Shown in pieces: positions 1-7,753 of a stretch of DNA of 64,000 nucleotides (position 1 is the first letter of the stretch; every line of letters begins with the position of its first letter). Position numbers and translations under genes: made by a program. The notes beneath the pieces are model-generated. The model did not search any database, was not told where the DNA came from, and was given only the letters and a program-made list of their open reading frames with translations. The stretch is from Moorella mulderi DSM 14980 (GTDB taxonomy: Bacteria; Bacillota; DSM-521; Neomoorellales; Neomoorellaceae): the NCBI RefSeq assembly GCF_001594015.1, contig NZ_LTBC01000003.1, positions 248,001 to 312,000 of the forward strand, in the 5' to 3' direction.

Positions 1-2
1 GC

Positions 3-1151
3 ATCAGCCTTTACCGCCAGGTGGTAGTCGGCGACAACCTGGAGCGCATCCGGGAAGCTATTGACGACGCCCGGCGGCGGGCCGACCTGATCATCGTCAG
101 CGGCGGCCTGGGACCTACGGAAGACGACCTCTCCCGCGAAGCCCTGGCCGCCGCCCTGAATTTACCCCTGGTGGAAGACCCGGCGGCCCTGGAAAACATC
201 ACCCGCTATTTTGCCGCCCGGCGGCGGGTTATGACTGCCAACAACCTGAAGCAGGCCCTGCTCCCGGCCGGAGCCCGGGCCCTGGACAATCCCCATGGTA
301 CGGCGGCCGGGGTTTTCCTGGAACATGAGGGCAAGATCTATGCTTTATTGCCGGGACCGCCTAGGGAGTTTGAACCCATGGTGGCGGACCGGCTCCTGCC
401 CCTGCTAGAACCCTACGGTGCCCGGCGGGAGGTTATCTTTTCCCGGGTGCTGAAGATTGCCGGGATGGGGGAATCTGCAGTAGAAGAAGCCATTAAAGAC
501 CTGCTCCACGGCGACAACCCCACCCTGGCACCCCTGGCCGCGCCCGGCGAGGTAACCTTACGCCTGACGGCCCGGGCCGGCAGCGCGGAGCAGGCGCGGG
601 AATTAATCAGGCCCCTGGAAACAGCCATCCGGGAACGCCTGGGTGAGTATATCTTTGGCAGCGACGATGATACCCTGGAAGGGGTCGTCGGCGCCATCCT
701 GGGCGGGCGACGCCTGACCCTGGCCATAGCTGAATCCTGTACCGGCGGCCTGCTGGCCCACCGGGTGACCAATATCCCCGGCAGTTCCGATTACTTCCTG
801 GGCGGCGTGGTTGCTTACAGCAATGAAGCTAAAATGAAATACCTGGGAGTAGAGGAGGAAACCCTGGCCGCCCACGGCGCCGTCAGCCCTGAAGTTGCCG
901 CCGCCATGGCGCAGGGTGTGCGCCGGGCTTTTGCCGCCGATATCGGCGTTGGCATTACGGGCATCGCCGGCCCCGGCGGCGCTACCCCGGCCAAACCGGT
1001 GGGGCTGGTCTATGTGGGGCTGGACATCCAGGGGAAGGTAAAAGTCCAGCGGGAGCTTTTTATTGGGGAGCGGGAAAACATCAAGTGGCAGTCTTCCCAG
1101 AGCGCCCTTTATCTCCTCTGGCGGAGTTTAAATCAGCGGGTAAAAATATGA
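3..1151 (+). CDS. cinA: CinA-family protein (5' end outside window)
   Basis: Two-domain CinA. The N-terminal MoCF-like domain shows the VGDN and GGLGPTEDD signatures. The C-terminal nicotinamide-nucleotide amidohydrolase domain (about residues 220-376) shows AESCTGGLLAHR, GGVVAYSNEAK and GITGIAGPGG. In this family the C-terminal domain deamidates NMN in pyridine nucleotide salvage, and the N-terminal domain can act as an ADP-ribose pyrophosphatase. The reading frame is open to the window edge and the usual first 40 or so residues are missing, so the true start lies upstream. Its 3' end overlaps the convergent SleB-like gene by 19 bp. Confidence 0.92.
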   Translation: MSLYRQVVVGDNLERIREAIDDARRRADLIIVSGGLGPTEDDLSREALAAALNLPLVEDPAALENITRYFAARRRVMTANNLKQALLPAGARALDNPHGTAAGVFLEHEGKIYALLPGPPREFEPMVADRLLPLLEPYGARREVIFSRVLKIAGMGESAVEEAIKDLLHGDNPTLAPLAAPGEVTLRLTARAGSAEQARELIRPLETAIRERLGEYIFGSDDDTLEGVVGAILGGRRLTLAIAESCTGGLLAHRVTNIPGSSDYFLGGVVAYSNEAKMKYLGVEEETLAAHGAVSPEVAAAMAQGVRRAFAADIGVGITGIAGPGGATPAKPVGLVYVGLDIQGKVKVQRELFIGERENIKWQSSQSALYLLWRSLNQRVKI

Positions 1152-1855
1152 TTGCCAATTTGGGTAATCTGGGGCCGCGTCCAGATCCAGGCGCTGGTGG
1201 CTGTTGCCGGATTAAAGAAATAAAGGGCACCGTTGCTGGGATCCCAGTCATTTAAAGCGTCCTGGGTAGCCGCATAATCCCGCGGCCGTACCTGTACCTC
1301 CCAGTAATGGCCGTTGGCCACGCTTTCAAAGGCCCAGGGTTCAAAGATGATGTCAGGTATTGTCTTGGGAAAGGCCGGGTCCCGCAGGCGGTTTAAAACT
1401 ACGGCCACAACGGCGACCTGGCCGGGATAGGGTTCATCCTCAGCTTCAGCAGCTACCAGGCGGGCGAGGAGGTTGGTTTCATCGGCCCGGACGGTTACAG
1501 GTAATGGTTTGGCAGCCGGCGGTGGTAGGGCCGGGCGGGTGAAATGGCGGGTAATACCGGGAATTAGGATGGTAAGAAGGAATACGCCAAGTAAGGCCCG
1601 CGCCTGCCAGCCTGCCGGCAGGCGCAACGGCTTGAGGTTCTGCCAGGTGCGCAGCATTTCGCCCCGGATAGCCTGCCAGGCGGAGCGGAGCCAGGCCAGG
1701 ATGGACATTGCCCGCGGTTTAGCATGTTCCTTAATAAACCTGCCGGTTTCCCGCAGGCGAGTTAGCACCACTTGGGCGGTAGAGCGTATCTGTTTAGTTG
1801 TACTACTTTCGACGGACTGTCGCCCATGCCGCTTCCACCTGGAAGACCAGGCCAT
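1133..1855 (-). CDS. SleB-like cell wall hydrolase (Hydrolase_2)
   Basis: 240 aa. A basic N-terminal region is followed by one hydrophobic segment (about residues 82-102), which fits a membrane anchor or uncleaved signal. The C-terminal part (about 125-240) is a Hydrolase_2 domain: LLARLVAAEAEDEPYPGQVAVVAVVLNR with conserved catalytic Glu, then the FYNP-like FFNP and a C-terminal IGNHIF. This is the SleB/CwlJ type of spore-cortex lytic transglycosylase, acting on muramic-lactam peptidoglycan outside the membrane. No dedicated peptidoglycan-binding domain is seen, so a vegetative wall role is possible. It supports an endospore-forming host. Confidence 0.85.
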   Translation of the reverse strand: MAWSSRWKRHGRQSVESSTTKQIRSTAQVVLTRLRETGRFIKEHAKPRAMSILAWLRSAWQAIRGEMLRTWQNLKPLRLPAGWQARALLGVFLLTILIPGITRHFTRPALPPPAAKPLPVTVRADETNLLARLVAAEAEDEPYPGQVAVVAVVLNRLRDPAFPKTIPDIIFEPWAFESVANGHYWEVQVRPRDYAATQDALNDWDPSNGALYFFNPATATSAWIWTRPQITQIGNHIFTR

Positions 1856-1925
1856 ACGCTTCCATCCTTCTTGCCAGTATTTAATTATAGTTTGGCAAAG
1901 AAGGGCTTTAAACTTGCACTGGTGC

Positions 1926-2212
1926 TTACTGCTGCGGCTTTTCCAGGTAAATTACCATCTCCAGGTCTTTAAAATGCTTATCGCTTGTCACTATCCGGGT
2001 TTCATGAAGGCGGGTCATCGTGTAAATCATTGCATCAGCCATTGGCAAGCTGTATTGCAGGTGTATTCCCCTTTGATTTTCTTATAAACTTCGTAGATGA
2101 TTACAACCGGTGTAACTATTTGCGTTAAATCTTTTAAATACTTGCCATATTCTTCAGCCAAAGGTCCCCCCGTATAATATTCAAGCCATCCACAGGAATC
2201 AACAGTAATCAA
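1926..2212 (-). pseudogene. Decayed PIN-domain (VapC-like) toxin
   Basis: The first 61 codons (2212 to 2030) encode a PIN start with acidic residue and Ser (MITVDSCGWLEYYTG) and a conserved Glu in VIIYEVYK. The frame then stops. A second frame (about 2048 to 1926) continues with LPMADAMIYTMTRLHETRIVTSDKHF, the typical PIN C-terminal block containing the second Asp and the SDKHF strand. A frameshift plus a probable internal loss of about 30 residues separates them, since intact VapC proteins are about 130 aa. The start overlaps the AbrB-type antitoxin stop (ATGA-like coupling). Toxin activity is unlikely. Confidence 0.75.
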
Positions 2213-2415
2213 TACCTATCCTCCTCGTCGCGGATATCATCAAGTTTCATTCCTTTTAAGAACCCCTTTAGTTCAGATAAAGGTTTTTCTGGAACAAGGC
2301 TAATTGTATTACCCTTGATTATAATTTCGAGGCCCTGCCCCTTTGTAATGTTAAGACGTTTGCGTACATCTTTAGGAATAACTATCTGATATTTACTGGA
2401 TACTTTTACCTCCAT
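2209..2415 (-). CDS. AbrB/SpoVT-type antitoxin (VapB-like)
   Basis: 68 aa. The N-terminal half is a swapped-hairpin AbrB domain (VSSKYQIVIPKDVRKRLNITKGQGLEI), the DNA-binding fold of many VapB/MazE antitoxins. The short acidic C-terminus (KGMKLDDIRDEEDRY) fits a toxin-binding tail. It is translationally coupled to the PIN gene that follows, which is broken, so this is probably an orphaned antitoxin or a solitary regulator. An inverted repeat lies just upstream of the start. Confidence 0.85.
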   Translation of the reverse strand: MEVKVSSKYQIVIPKDVRKRLNITKGQGLEIIIKGNTISLVPEKPLSELKGFLKGMKLDDIRDEEDRY

Positions 2416-2430
2416 AACGATACCTCCAAG

Positions 2431-2458
2431 TAATATGATCGATACTTTAATCGTATTA
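2431..2458 (-). promoter_or_regulatory. Inverted repeat, candidate antitoxin operator
   Basis: Half-sites TAATATGAT and ATCGTATTA match at 8 of 9 positions and are separated by 10 nt. They lie 16 nt upstream of the AbrB-type antitoxin start. VapB proteins normally repress their own promoter, so an operator is plausible; not demonstrated. Confidence 0.4.
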
Positions 2459-2469
2459 CAGTTAGGAAG

Positions 2470-3111
2470 TCAATTATCCTTTCGCCAACAGTTCCTCATT
2501 TCCTCCCACAGCGAGAGAGGCACGGCTACCTTTAACCTGACTTTACTGTCATAGTCCGTTTCTACCACCCTGCCGCCGCGGCTGTTTACAGTATAAAGTA
2601 CCTGGTCCAGTTCGGCATAGTTGCAGGTGAGCTCCAGTTCCCGTGTCACGACCCGCCGGATGCTCCCTGCCTCTTCCAGGACGCGGCGGGCCGCCTGGCC
2701 GTAGGCTTCAATTAGCCCCCGCACCCCCAGCTTTTTGCCGCCGAAGTAACGGGTTACTACTACCGCCACGTTGGTAAGGCCCAGGCTGGTAATGGCGCCA
2801 AGAATCGGCCGCCCGGCCGTACCGCCGGGCTCGCCGGCATCGCTGTAATAAACTATTTCTTGCTTCCCCAGCCCCAGCCGGTAGGCGAAGCAGTTGTGGG
2901 TCGCCTGGCGGTGTTCGGCCTGGATCCGGGTAATGAATTCTCTGGCTGCCGCCTCACTATCTACTTCGCGGGCATGGCCAATGAAACGGGAACGCTCGAT
3001 TTTAATTTCGGCTGTTGCTTCCCGGGCGACGGTAAGGTAGGAAGCGTCATTTTCTATGGAAGCGCCACTTTTGGCAGCTAAGCCGTTAGGCTGCTCTTCT
3101 TTTCTTTTCAT
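2470..3111 (-). CDS. YigZ/IMPACT family protein (UPF0029)
   Basis: 213 aa, the usual length. The N-terminal UPF0029 domain shows the family signatures SRFIGHA, HNCFAYRLG, DAGEPGGTAGRPIL and VVVTRYFGGKKLGVRGLIEAYGQAAR. The C-terminal DUF1949-type domain (about 145-205) is ferredoxin-like. The IMPACT family is linked to translation control in eukaryotes; the bacterial role is unknown. The ATG overlaps the stop of the upstream MazF-like toxin gene by 4 nt, so the two are probably translationally coupled. That is an unusual neighbour for a toxin-antitoxin pair. Confidence 0.9.
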   Translation of the reverse strand: MKRKEEQPNGLAAKSGASIENDASYLTVAREATAEIKIERSRFIGHAREVDSEAAAREFITRIQAEHRQATHNCFAYRLGLGKQEIVYYSDAGEPGGTAGRPILGAITSLGLTNVAVVVTRYFGGKKLGVRGLIEAYGQAARRVLEEAGSIRRVVTRELELTCNYAELDQVLYTVNSRGGRVVETDYDSKVRLKVAVPLSLWEEMRNCWRKDN

Positions 3112-3440
3112 AGTGCAAACAGCTCCCTCAACGCTTCCTGCAGGGCATAAAAAAAAGAAGTCCCTGCCACACTGCCCTGATATTCTTTGAGCCGGCGTTT
3201 ATCTACAGCCCGAAGCTGGTCCGGCAGGGCCCTGGTTACCTTACCGTGAAACGATATTTCCGGCCGGAAGGTAGCAGATTTAGCACCGGTAGAAAGTGGT
3301 ACGATAACTATCGTCGAAAGATAGTTGAAGGGTTCATCGGAAACCACCACCCCGTAATGCGGTCCTCGCAAGATGTGACCGGTTCCTTCCAGGCTTACCC
3401 TGAAAATGTCCCCCGGCCGTGGCACTTCGCCGGGCATCAA
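3108..3440 (-). CDS. MazF/PemK-family toxin
   Basis: 110 aa. It shows the MazF/CcdB-like barrel pattern: RPGDIFRVSL at the start, RGPHYGVVVSDEPFN, then IVIVPLSTG and the LPDQLRAVDKRRLKEYQGSV block holding the family's conserved Asp/Gln region. MazF proteins are sequence-specific endoribonucleases of mRNA or rRNA. The start overlaps the stop of the ribbon-helix-helix antitoxin gene by 4 nt, and its own stop overlaps yigZ. No truncation is seen. Confidence 0.85.
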   Translation of the reverse strand: MMPGEVPRPGDIFRVSLEGTGHILRGPHYGVVVSDEPFNYLSTIVIVPLSTGAKSATFRPEISFHGKVTRALPDQLRAVDKRRLKEYQGSVAGTSFFYALQEALRELFAL

Positions 3441-3697
3441 ATTTCACCCCTTTCAGCCTGCGCCATACGCTCTGCATAATCGGCTAAATCGGCTTCGGCA
3501 AGGGTAACCAGGTTTTCTCCTCCTGCCAGCCGCTTGCACTCGGCTGCAATTTTTGCGCGCTTTAATTCCCGTACATACTTCTCAACTGCCCTGCGCACAA
3601 AATCGCTTAAGGTCGGAAACTCTTCCGGGTCCCGTACTGCTTCAATAGCTTTGAGCAGCTCCGCCGGCATCCTAACTGTCGTACGTAATTGTTCCAT
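3437..3697 (-). CDS. Ribbon-helix-helix antitoxin (MazE-like)
   Basis: 86 aa. The N-terminal RHH DNA-binding domain (LRTTVRMPAELLKAIEAV, then FPTLSDFVRRAVEKYV) is followed by a helical, charged C-terminal tail typical of antitoxins that wrap the toxin. It is first in a three-gene overlapping run with the MazF-like toxin and yigZ. It probably neutralises the toxin and autoregulates the operon. Confidence 0.83.
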   Translation of the reverse strand: MEQLRTTVRMPAELLKAIEAVRDPEEFPTLSDFVRRAVEKYVRELKRAKIAAECKRLAGGENLVTLAEADLADYAERMAQAERGEI

Positions 3698-3761
3698 ATT
3701 ATTGCCTCCCTCTTGTCTGCCGTTACTTTCATTCTAACATTTCCCCCATAAAGATCAAGTG

Positions 3762-3811
3762 ATATATAAAATCCCCACCGTTTGGGAAATAACAAGTCCA
3801 ACGGTGGGGAT
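3762..3811 (-). terminator. Rho-independent terminator after the MBL hydrolase gene
   Basis: A 12-bp perfect stem (ATCCCCACCGTT and its complement, 3771-3782 and 3800-3811) is followed on the minus strand by a T-rich stretch. It lies 24 nt past the stop of the MBL-fold gene. Confidence 0.8.
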
Positions 3812-3834
3812 CTGGAGTCATCTCCTCTATCAGG

Positions 3835-4506
3835 TTAAACCCGCGGCTGGCTGGCTGCCAGGACCCAAACTTCCGTTACCTGCGGTAAACTTTCCGGCCG
3901 CAGGTCGATCTTCCCCTCCCCGAAGCGGCGCACATTGGCCCGCCCGGCCGTAAATTCGTCAACCCCGGCAATGGGGAAGCCCTGCATGCCCGCGACCAGG
4001 TAATGCATGGGCAGGACTACCCGCGGCTTTAGTGCCTCCACCACCTGCCAAGCCTGGCCGGCATCAATGGTAAAGTACCCGCCCACAGGGATCATCAATA
4101 CATCCACCCTACCAATCTGCCGCACCTGTCCATCATTAAGAACATGCCCCAGGTCACCAAGGTGGGCCAGGCGAAGATCGCCTACCTCCAGGACGAAAAT
4201 GGCGTTTTTGCCCCGTTTGGCGCCGGCTGCGTCGTCGTGGTATGTAGGCACCGTATAGGCGTGGACATCTTTAAAGGTCACGTCAACTTGCGCCCAGTCT
4301 CCCTCCGGCGTCAAACCCCGCCAGATTACCGGGTGGCCCTTGATATTGTCCAGGTAATTGTGGTCAAAATGCTCATGGGATATAGTCACCACGTCAGCCG
4401 TGACCACCGGCGCCGCCGGTGAAACCTGCGGGCCGTAAGGGTCGGTCACCAGCCGCACCCCCGCCGGGGTTTCCAGGTAAAAACTCGCATGTCCTAACCA
4501 CTGCAT
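3835..4506 (-). CDS. MBL-fold metal-dependent hydrolase (UPF0173/UlaG-like)
   Basis: 223 aa. It starts with the UPF0173-type MQWLGHASFYLET, carries the metal-binding motif HEHFDHN (about residues 44-50), then LGDLGHVL with further His/Asp, MIPVGGYFTID and a C-terminal MHYL. It is likely a cytoplasmic di-metal hydrolase of unknown substrate; relatives include L-ascorbate-6-phosphate lactonase. The gene abuts the stop of the upstream coiled-coil gene, so they are probably cotranscribed, and it is closed by a strong terminator. Confidence 0.85.
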   Translation of the reverse strand: MQWLGHASFYLETPAGVRLVTDPYGPQVSPAAPVVTADVVTISHEHFDHNYLDNIKGHPVIWRGLTPEGDWAQVDVTFKDVHAYTVPTYHDDAAGAKRGKNAIFVLEVGDLRLAHLGDLGHVLNDGQVRQIGRVDVLMIPVGGYFTIDAGQAWQVVEALKPRVVLPMHYLVAGMQGFPIAGVDEFTAGRANVRRFGEGKIDLRPESLPQVTEVWVLAASQPRV

Positions 4507-5298
4507 CTAACCGGACCTCCTTAAAGCATTTAATTGTAACTTGGACAGCTTGCTGGATAAGTTACGAATTTTAATATCATGCTCCCCCAGCATGGCTGAC
4601 ATTGAATTCTGGCTTTCCCCCAGCTCCTCCAGTTTGTGCAGGACTTCCACCCGGAATTCGCTCAGCATACCGACCTGATTAAAAGTGGCGTTCAGCCGCT
4701 GCTCCATCCTGTTGAGCCTTTCTGTAAGATCTCGCCTGGTATCATAAAGTTCCTCCCGGACGCCTGTAATCTGCGCGCCAAGCTCTTGCCGGGTGTTGTG
4801 GAGCTCACTGCGGACATCTGCAACCTGAGCGGCCAGTTCCGTCCGGGTGCCGGCAATCTCCCCGCGCAACTCTTCCCTGACGCCGGCAATCTCTCCGCGC
4901 AACTCTTCCCTGACATTGGTTATTTCCCCACGCAGCTCTTTCCGGACGTTGGTTATCTCACCGCGCAGTTCTTCTCGTACCCCGGTAATCTGCTCCGTGA
5001 GTTCTTCCCGTACGCTGATGATCTGCTCCTGAAGTTCCTCACGAACTCCTGTGAGCTTCTCCAACAGTTCTTCCCTTACGTTAGTAATCTCCCCGCGTAG
5101 CTCTTTCCTGACGTTATCTATCTCACCGCGCAGTTCTTCTCGTACCCCGGTAATCTGCTCCGTGAGTTCTTCCCGTACACCATTAATCTGCTCCGTGAGT
5201 TCCCCTCTTGTTGTATTAAGCTCCTGCCTGGTCTGCTTAAGCTCTATAGCTATCTGCTGTACTAGACCATAGAGGGCATCAATTTTATCCTGCATCAT
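4507..5298 (-). CDS. Coiled-coil protein built from 11-residue repeats
   Basis: About 263 aa, predicted almost entirely helical. From about residue 40 to 160 an 11-residue unit of the form GVREELRGEIT repeats about eleven times with V/I/L at fixed positions, a hendecad coiled coil like apolipoprotein or tail-fibre stalks. The C-terminal segment ends with LGEHDIKIRNLSSKLSKLQ. No signal peptide or membrane segment is seen. I chose the ATG at 5298 because GGGAG lies 8 nt upstream; TTG at 5313 is an alternative. Function unknown; a structural or scaffolding role is inferred only from the fold. Confidence 0.75.
   Translation of the reverse strand: MMQDKIDALYGLVQQIAIELKQTRQELNTTRGELTEQINGVREELTEQITGVREELRGEIDNVRKELRGEITNVREELLEKLTGVREELQEQIISVREELTEQITGVREELRGEITNVRKELRGEITNVREELRGEIAGVREELRGEIAGTRTELAAQVADVRSELHNTRQELGAQITGVREELYDTRRDLTERLNRMEQRLNATFNQVGMLSEFRVEVLHKLEELGESQNSMSAMLGEHDIKIRNLSSKLSKLQLNALRRSG
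4820..5190 (-). repeat. 33-bp tandem repeats inside the coiled-coil gene
   Basis: Diverged in-frame copies of a 33-nt unit encode the 11-residue hendecad. Some blocks, such as the TEQITGVREELRGEI region, occur twice almost identically, which points to internal duplication. Units abut with no spacers, so this is not a CRISPR array. Confidence 0.8.
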
Positions 5299-5384
5299 CT
5301 CCATCTCTCCCAATTGCCAGTCGCTTTATCCTTATTTTAGCAATTCTTAGTTTGCCTGTCCATCTAGAGATTGATACGGAGCGG

Positions 5385-5585
5385 TCATTCTTCATTGGTT
5401 CCCTCTTGTCCGGATTTTTTCTCCTCGCGTATGGCTGCTAACTGCCTGGACAGCGTGCGTATTTTTACCATATGTTCACCTAAAACAGCTATCATCGACC
5501 TTTGGTTTTCGTACAGTTCTTCAATTAATGCCAGCAGCCTGTGATAACGACGCTCGCGCCGGCGCATTTTTCTCGTTCTGCCCAT
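5385..5585 (-). CDS. Small basic/helical protein related to the coiled-coil protein's tail
   Basis: 66 aa. A very basic N-terminus (MGRTRKMRRRERRYHR) precedes LIEELYENQRSMIAVLGEHMVKIRTLSRQLAAI. This closely resembles the C-terminal part of the neighbouring coiled-coil protein (LEELGESQNSMSAMLGEHDIKIRNLSSKLSKL). It is therefore a stand-alone copy of that tail domain, possibly a partner or a truncated paralogue. Function unknown. Confidence 0.55.
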   Translation of the reverse strand: MGRTRKMRRRERRYHRLLALIEELYENQRSMIAVLGEHMVKIRTLSRQLAAIREEKKSGQEGTNEE

Positions 5586-5597
5586 CTCGCCATCTCC

Positions 5598-6050
5598 TTA
5601 TTCATCTATTTTCTCGCTCTTTGGTAAAACCTCAAAACCCATTTGTCGGAAATGATTGTCAAAGGTAAAAGCCTGGCGGCAGTTCAATCTCTGCATAACG
5701 GCGAAGCTAGTACAATCTGTATAACTAAAACCTTTATTAGCATGCATTTGCGCTATTTCCCAGGCTTTTACTTCATCCGCTTCCTCTACCCGTACAATTC
5801 TAAGGATTTTACTCGCCTTTAACGACTTTCCTATTGCAATAGCCGCACTATTATTCCGGCAGAAATAGGCATAAACTTCAGCAAAAACAAAGTTCGTAGT
5901 TACAGGGATAAGCCTGTGGTCCCGCAAGTTATCAGGGGTAAAAAAATTCACTGCAGCCCGGTGATGAGAATCGTCGTTATCATAAAGAGCTATCCAGGCT
6001 GAAGTATCAATAAATAGAAATTCCTTTTTCCTCCCCTGCTGTTGCTGCAT
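5598..6050 (-). CDS. PIN-domain toxin (VapC-like)
   Basis: 150 aa. PIN RNase fold: FLFIDTSAWIALYD (first Asp), TNFVFAEVYAY (Glu), FSYTDCTSFAVMQ (Asp) and AFTFDNHFRQMGFEVL (last Asp). These are the four acidic metal-binding positions. I place the start at ATG 6050, one base after the antitoxin stop and behind GGGGACAGG; an upstream in-frame ATG at 6092 would overlap the antitoxin. It is closely related to the PIN toxin at 47015-47401. Likely an endoribonuclease kept inactive by the upstream gene product. Confidence 0.87.
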   Translation of the reverse strand: MQQQQGRKKEFLFIDTSAWIALYDNDDSHHRAAVNFFTPDNLRDHRLIPVTTNFVFAEVYAYFCRNNSAAIAIGKSLKASKILRIVRVEEADEVKAWEIAQMHANKGFSYTDCTSFAVMQRLNCRQAFTFDNHFRQMGFEVLPKSEKIDE

Positions 6051-6051
6051 G

Positions 6052-6309
6052 TTACCTGTCCCCACAGCATTGCCGGTAAATATACCGGTCATGATTTACC
6101 GAGCCATCGCTGCGTCCGGTGGAAATACTTCTCTGCCCCAGGTGAAAAATAGGGTCCTCAGGGTCGATCTCTTCCTGTTTGTTTTGTTCCTTAGCTATCA
6201 ATTGCCGGACTACCTCAGCCATGCTGGTATTATAGCTGGCGGCACGCTCCTTTAAAAATTGATACTGTTCTTCATCCAGGTAAAGCTGGGTGCGATATTT
6301 GTACTCCAT
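6052..6309 (-). CDS. RHH-type antitoxin with a shared toxin-binding tail
   Basis: 85 aa from ATG 6309, chosen because GAGGTG lies 6 nt upstream. The N-terminus is ribbon-helix-helix-like (KYRTQLYLDEEQYQFLKERA, then NTSMAEVVRQLI). The C-terminal part has DPIFHLGQRS followed by NHDRYIY. The same DPI(W/F)xL...NHDxY tail occurs in the AbrB-type antitoxin at 47367-47672, whose toxin is homologous. It probably binds its own operator and neutralises the PIN protein. Confidence 0.82.
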   Translation of the reverse strand: MEYKYRTQLYLDEEQYQFLKERAASYNTSMAEVVRQLIAKEQNKQEEIDPEDPIFHLGQRSISTGRSDGSVNHDRYIYRQCCGDR

Positions 6310-6379
6310 GTCCATCACCTCGCTATTTACAGCATACAGCATTACAGCGCAGGTGTCAAGAAGTATTAAGAATGACGTA

Positions 6380-6419
6380 TATGCAAAAAAGTAGCCAACT
6401 CCACCTTCTGGGAGTTGGC
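6380..6419 (-). terminator. Terminator of the catabolic operon
   Basis: A stem of GCCAACTCC and its complement (6394-6402, 6411-6419) with an 8-nt loop is followed on the minus strand by TTTTTT. It begins 6 nt past the larA-like stop and closes the 16-kb operon. Confidence 0.82.
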
Positions 6420-6425
6420 CGCATT

Positions 6426-7703
6426 TTACTCATCTTCCGGCAACAGGGGCAATGTATCAGCTCCATGGGTTAAAACTGTCACCTTAGCTCCTTTCCCCAG
6501 CCGCGCCCAGGCCTGGTCCAGAGCTTCTTCCACTGTAGCAGCGTGTTTAAAGCCCAGTTTGGCCGCCATCTCGGGGCCGATACCATGGGAAACCAGGCAA
6601 ACCTCAGCGTGCTGCCGCACCTTGGCCCAGGCCAGGGCCAGCGCCCCCGCCACCTTATCCTTTATGATCCCCTCCTCAATCTGGGCGTCAATATCATCCG
6701 GGCTCTGGCCGGCAAATTCCAGCATCTCCGGGTGGGTGACTGCCACTCCTTCCGGGCAAGGAGTAACAATAATTATGCTGCCGCCCTCTTCCACCAGCAT
6801 ATCGCACGGGTATAATGTCTTGTGGGCCTGCCAGAACTCCAGGTCACAAGGGTAAGAGCTGGCCAGTACAATGGGCGTCCTCCCCGGGGCAGGAATGCCA
6901 TAAACCCGACGGCTCGTCTCCACCCCGGCGCGGAAAGCCTGGCGTATATCACCAAAGAAGGCTTTAACCACCTGTCCCTGGGGGTCCAGAACCGTATTAA
7001 AGACGTATTTTACTCCCGCTTTGTCGGCTATGGCCTCCATCTCTTCCCGCACTTTATTTTCCACTATCCCCAGCATGTTACGCCGGGTCCGCACACTCAA
7101 TAAATGGGTGGCCGCGGTGGTATCCTCTCCACATATGCCAGGCTGGACAATTTTGGCCCCGCCGCTGTAGCCAGGAATATGATGGGGAACGATGCTCCCA
7201 ATACCGATAACGATATCTGCTTCCAGCACCAGTCTGTTTACCTTTACCGGTGTGCCGTTTTCCGTAAGGCCGAAATCATGAAGTGTAGCCGGGTTACGGA
7301 AATCATGGTTTATCACTTCAACCTCGGTTAAAACTCCGGCACCCAGCTTGTGTTTCAACTCTTCCGGCGTCATGGGCCGGTGGGTACCCAGGGCCATGAG
7401 GATTTTGATATTTTCCTTGCGGACGCCCCCGCCGGCTAATTCCCTGAGTATGGCCGGGACAATGAGATTGGCCGGCGTCAGGCGGGTGTTGTCGTCACAG
7501 AGGATAACTACCCGGGTGGTTGGTGATACTATTTTACTTAGTGCCTGGCAACCGATAGGATTTGCTAAAGCCTCCTGAATCTTTTCAGCAGCAGGAGGTA
7601 TTTCTTCCATGGCTATTGGTGATAAAACTGCTGCTATTTTTTCTCTTTGAATACGAAAGGTAAGTTGGTCGGTTCCGTAAGGTAGACTGATTCGGCAACT
7701 CAC
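6426..7703 (-). CDS. larA: LarA-family nickel-pincer racemase/epimerase
   Basis: 425 aa, full family length. Catalytic residues fall at the positions known for Lactiplantibacillus LarA: His108 (ALGTHRP), His174 (VPHHIPGYSGGAK), Lys184, which anchors the pyridinium pincer, and His200 (TAATH). CDDNTRLTP near residue 70 is the family phosphate/lactate-site motif. LarA enzymes racemise or epimerise 2-hydroxy acids and need LarB, LarC and LarE to make the nickel cofactor; none is in this window. GTG start behind GGGGAAG. Last gene of the sigma-54 operon, suggesting the pathway meets a chiral 2-hydroxy acid. The exact substrate is not readable from sequence. Confidence 0.88.
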   Translation of the reverse strand: MSCRISLPYGTDQLTFRIQREKIAAVLSPIAMEEIPPAAEKIQEALANPIGCQALSKIVSPTTRVVILCDDNTRLTPANLIVPAILRELAGGGVRKENIKILMALGTHRPMTPEELKHKLGAGVLTEVEVINHDFRNPATLHDFGLTENGTPVKVNRLVLEADIVIGIGSIVPHHIPGYSGGAKIVQPGICGEDTTAATHLLSVRTRRNMLGIVENKVREEMEAIADKAGVKYVFNTVLDPQGQVVKAFFGDIRQAFRAGVETSRRVYGIPAPGRTPIVLASSYPCDLEFWQAHKTLYPCDMLVEEGGSIIIVTPCPEGVAVTHPEMLEFAGQSPDDIDAQIEEGIIKDKVAGALALAWAKVRQHAEVCLVSHGIGPEMAAKLGFKHAATVEEALDQAWARLGKGAKVTVLTHGADTLPLLPEDE

Positions 7704-7753
7704 TTAATACTTCCCCTTCCGGCCCAGTAATAAATAACCCGTTCACAAAATGC

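Noticed and set aside
4820-5190. Regular ~33-bp repeats that could look like a CRISPR array
   Set aside because: The units abut without spacers, diverge, and are in frame with a coiled-coil protein; no cas genes are present.
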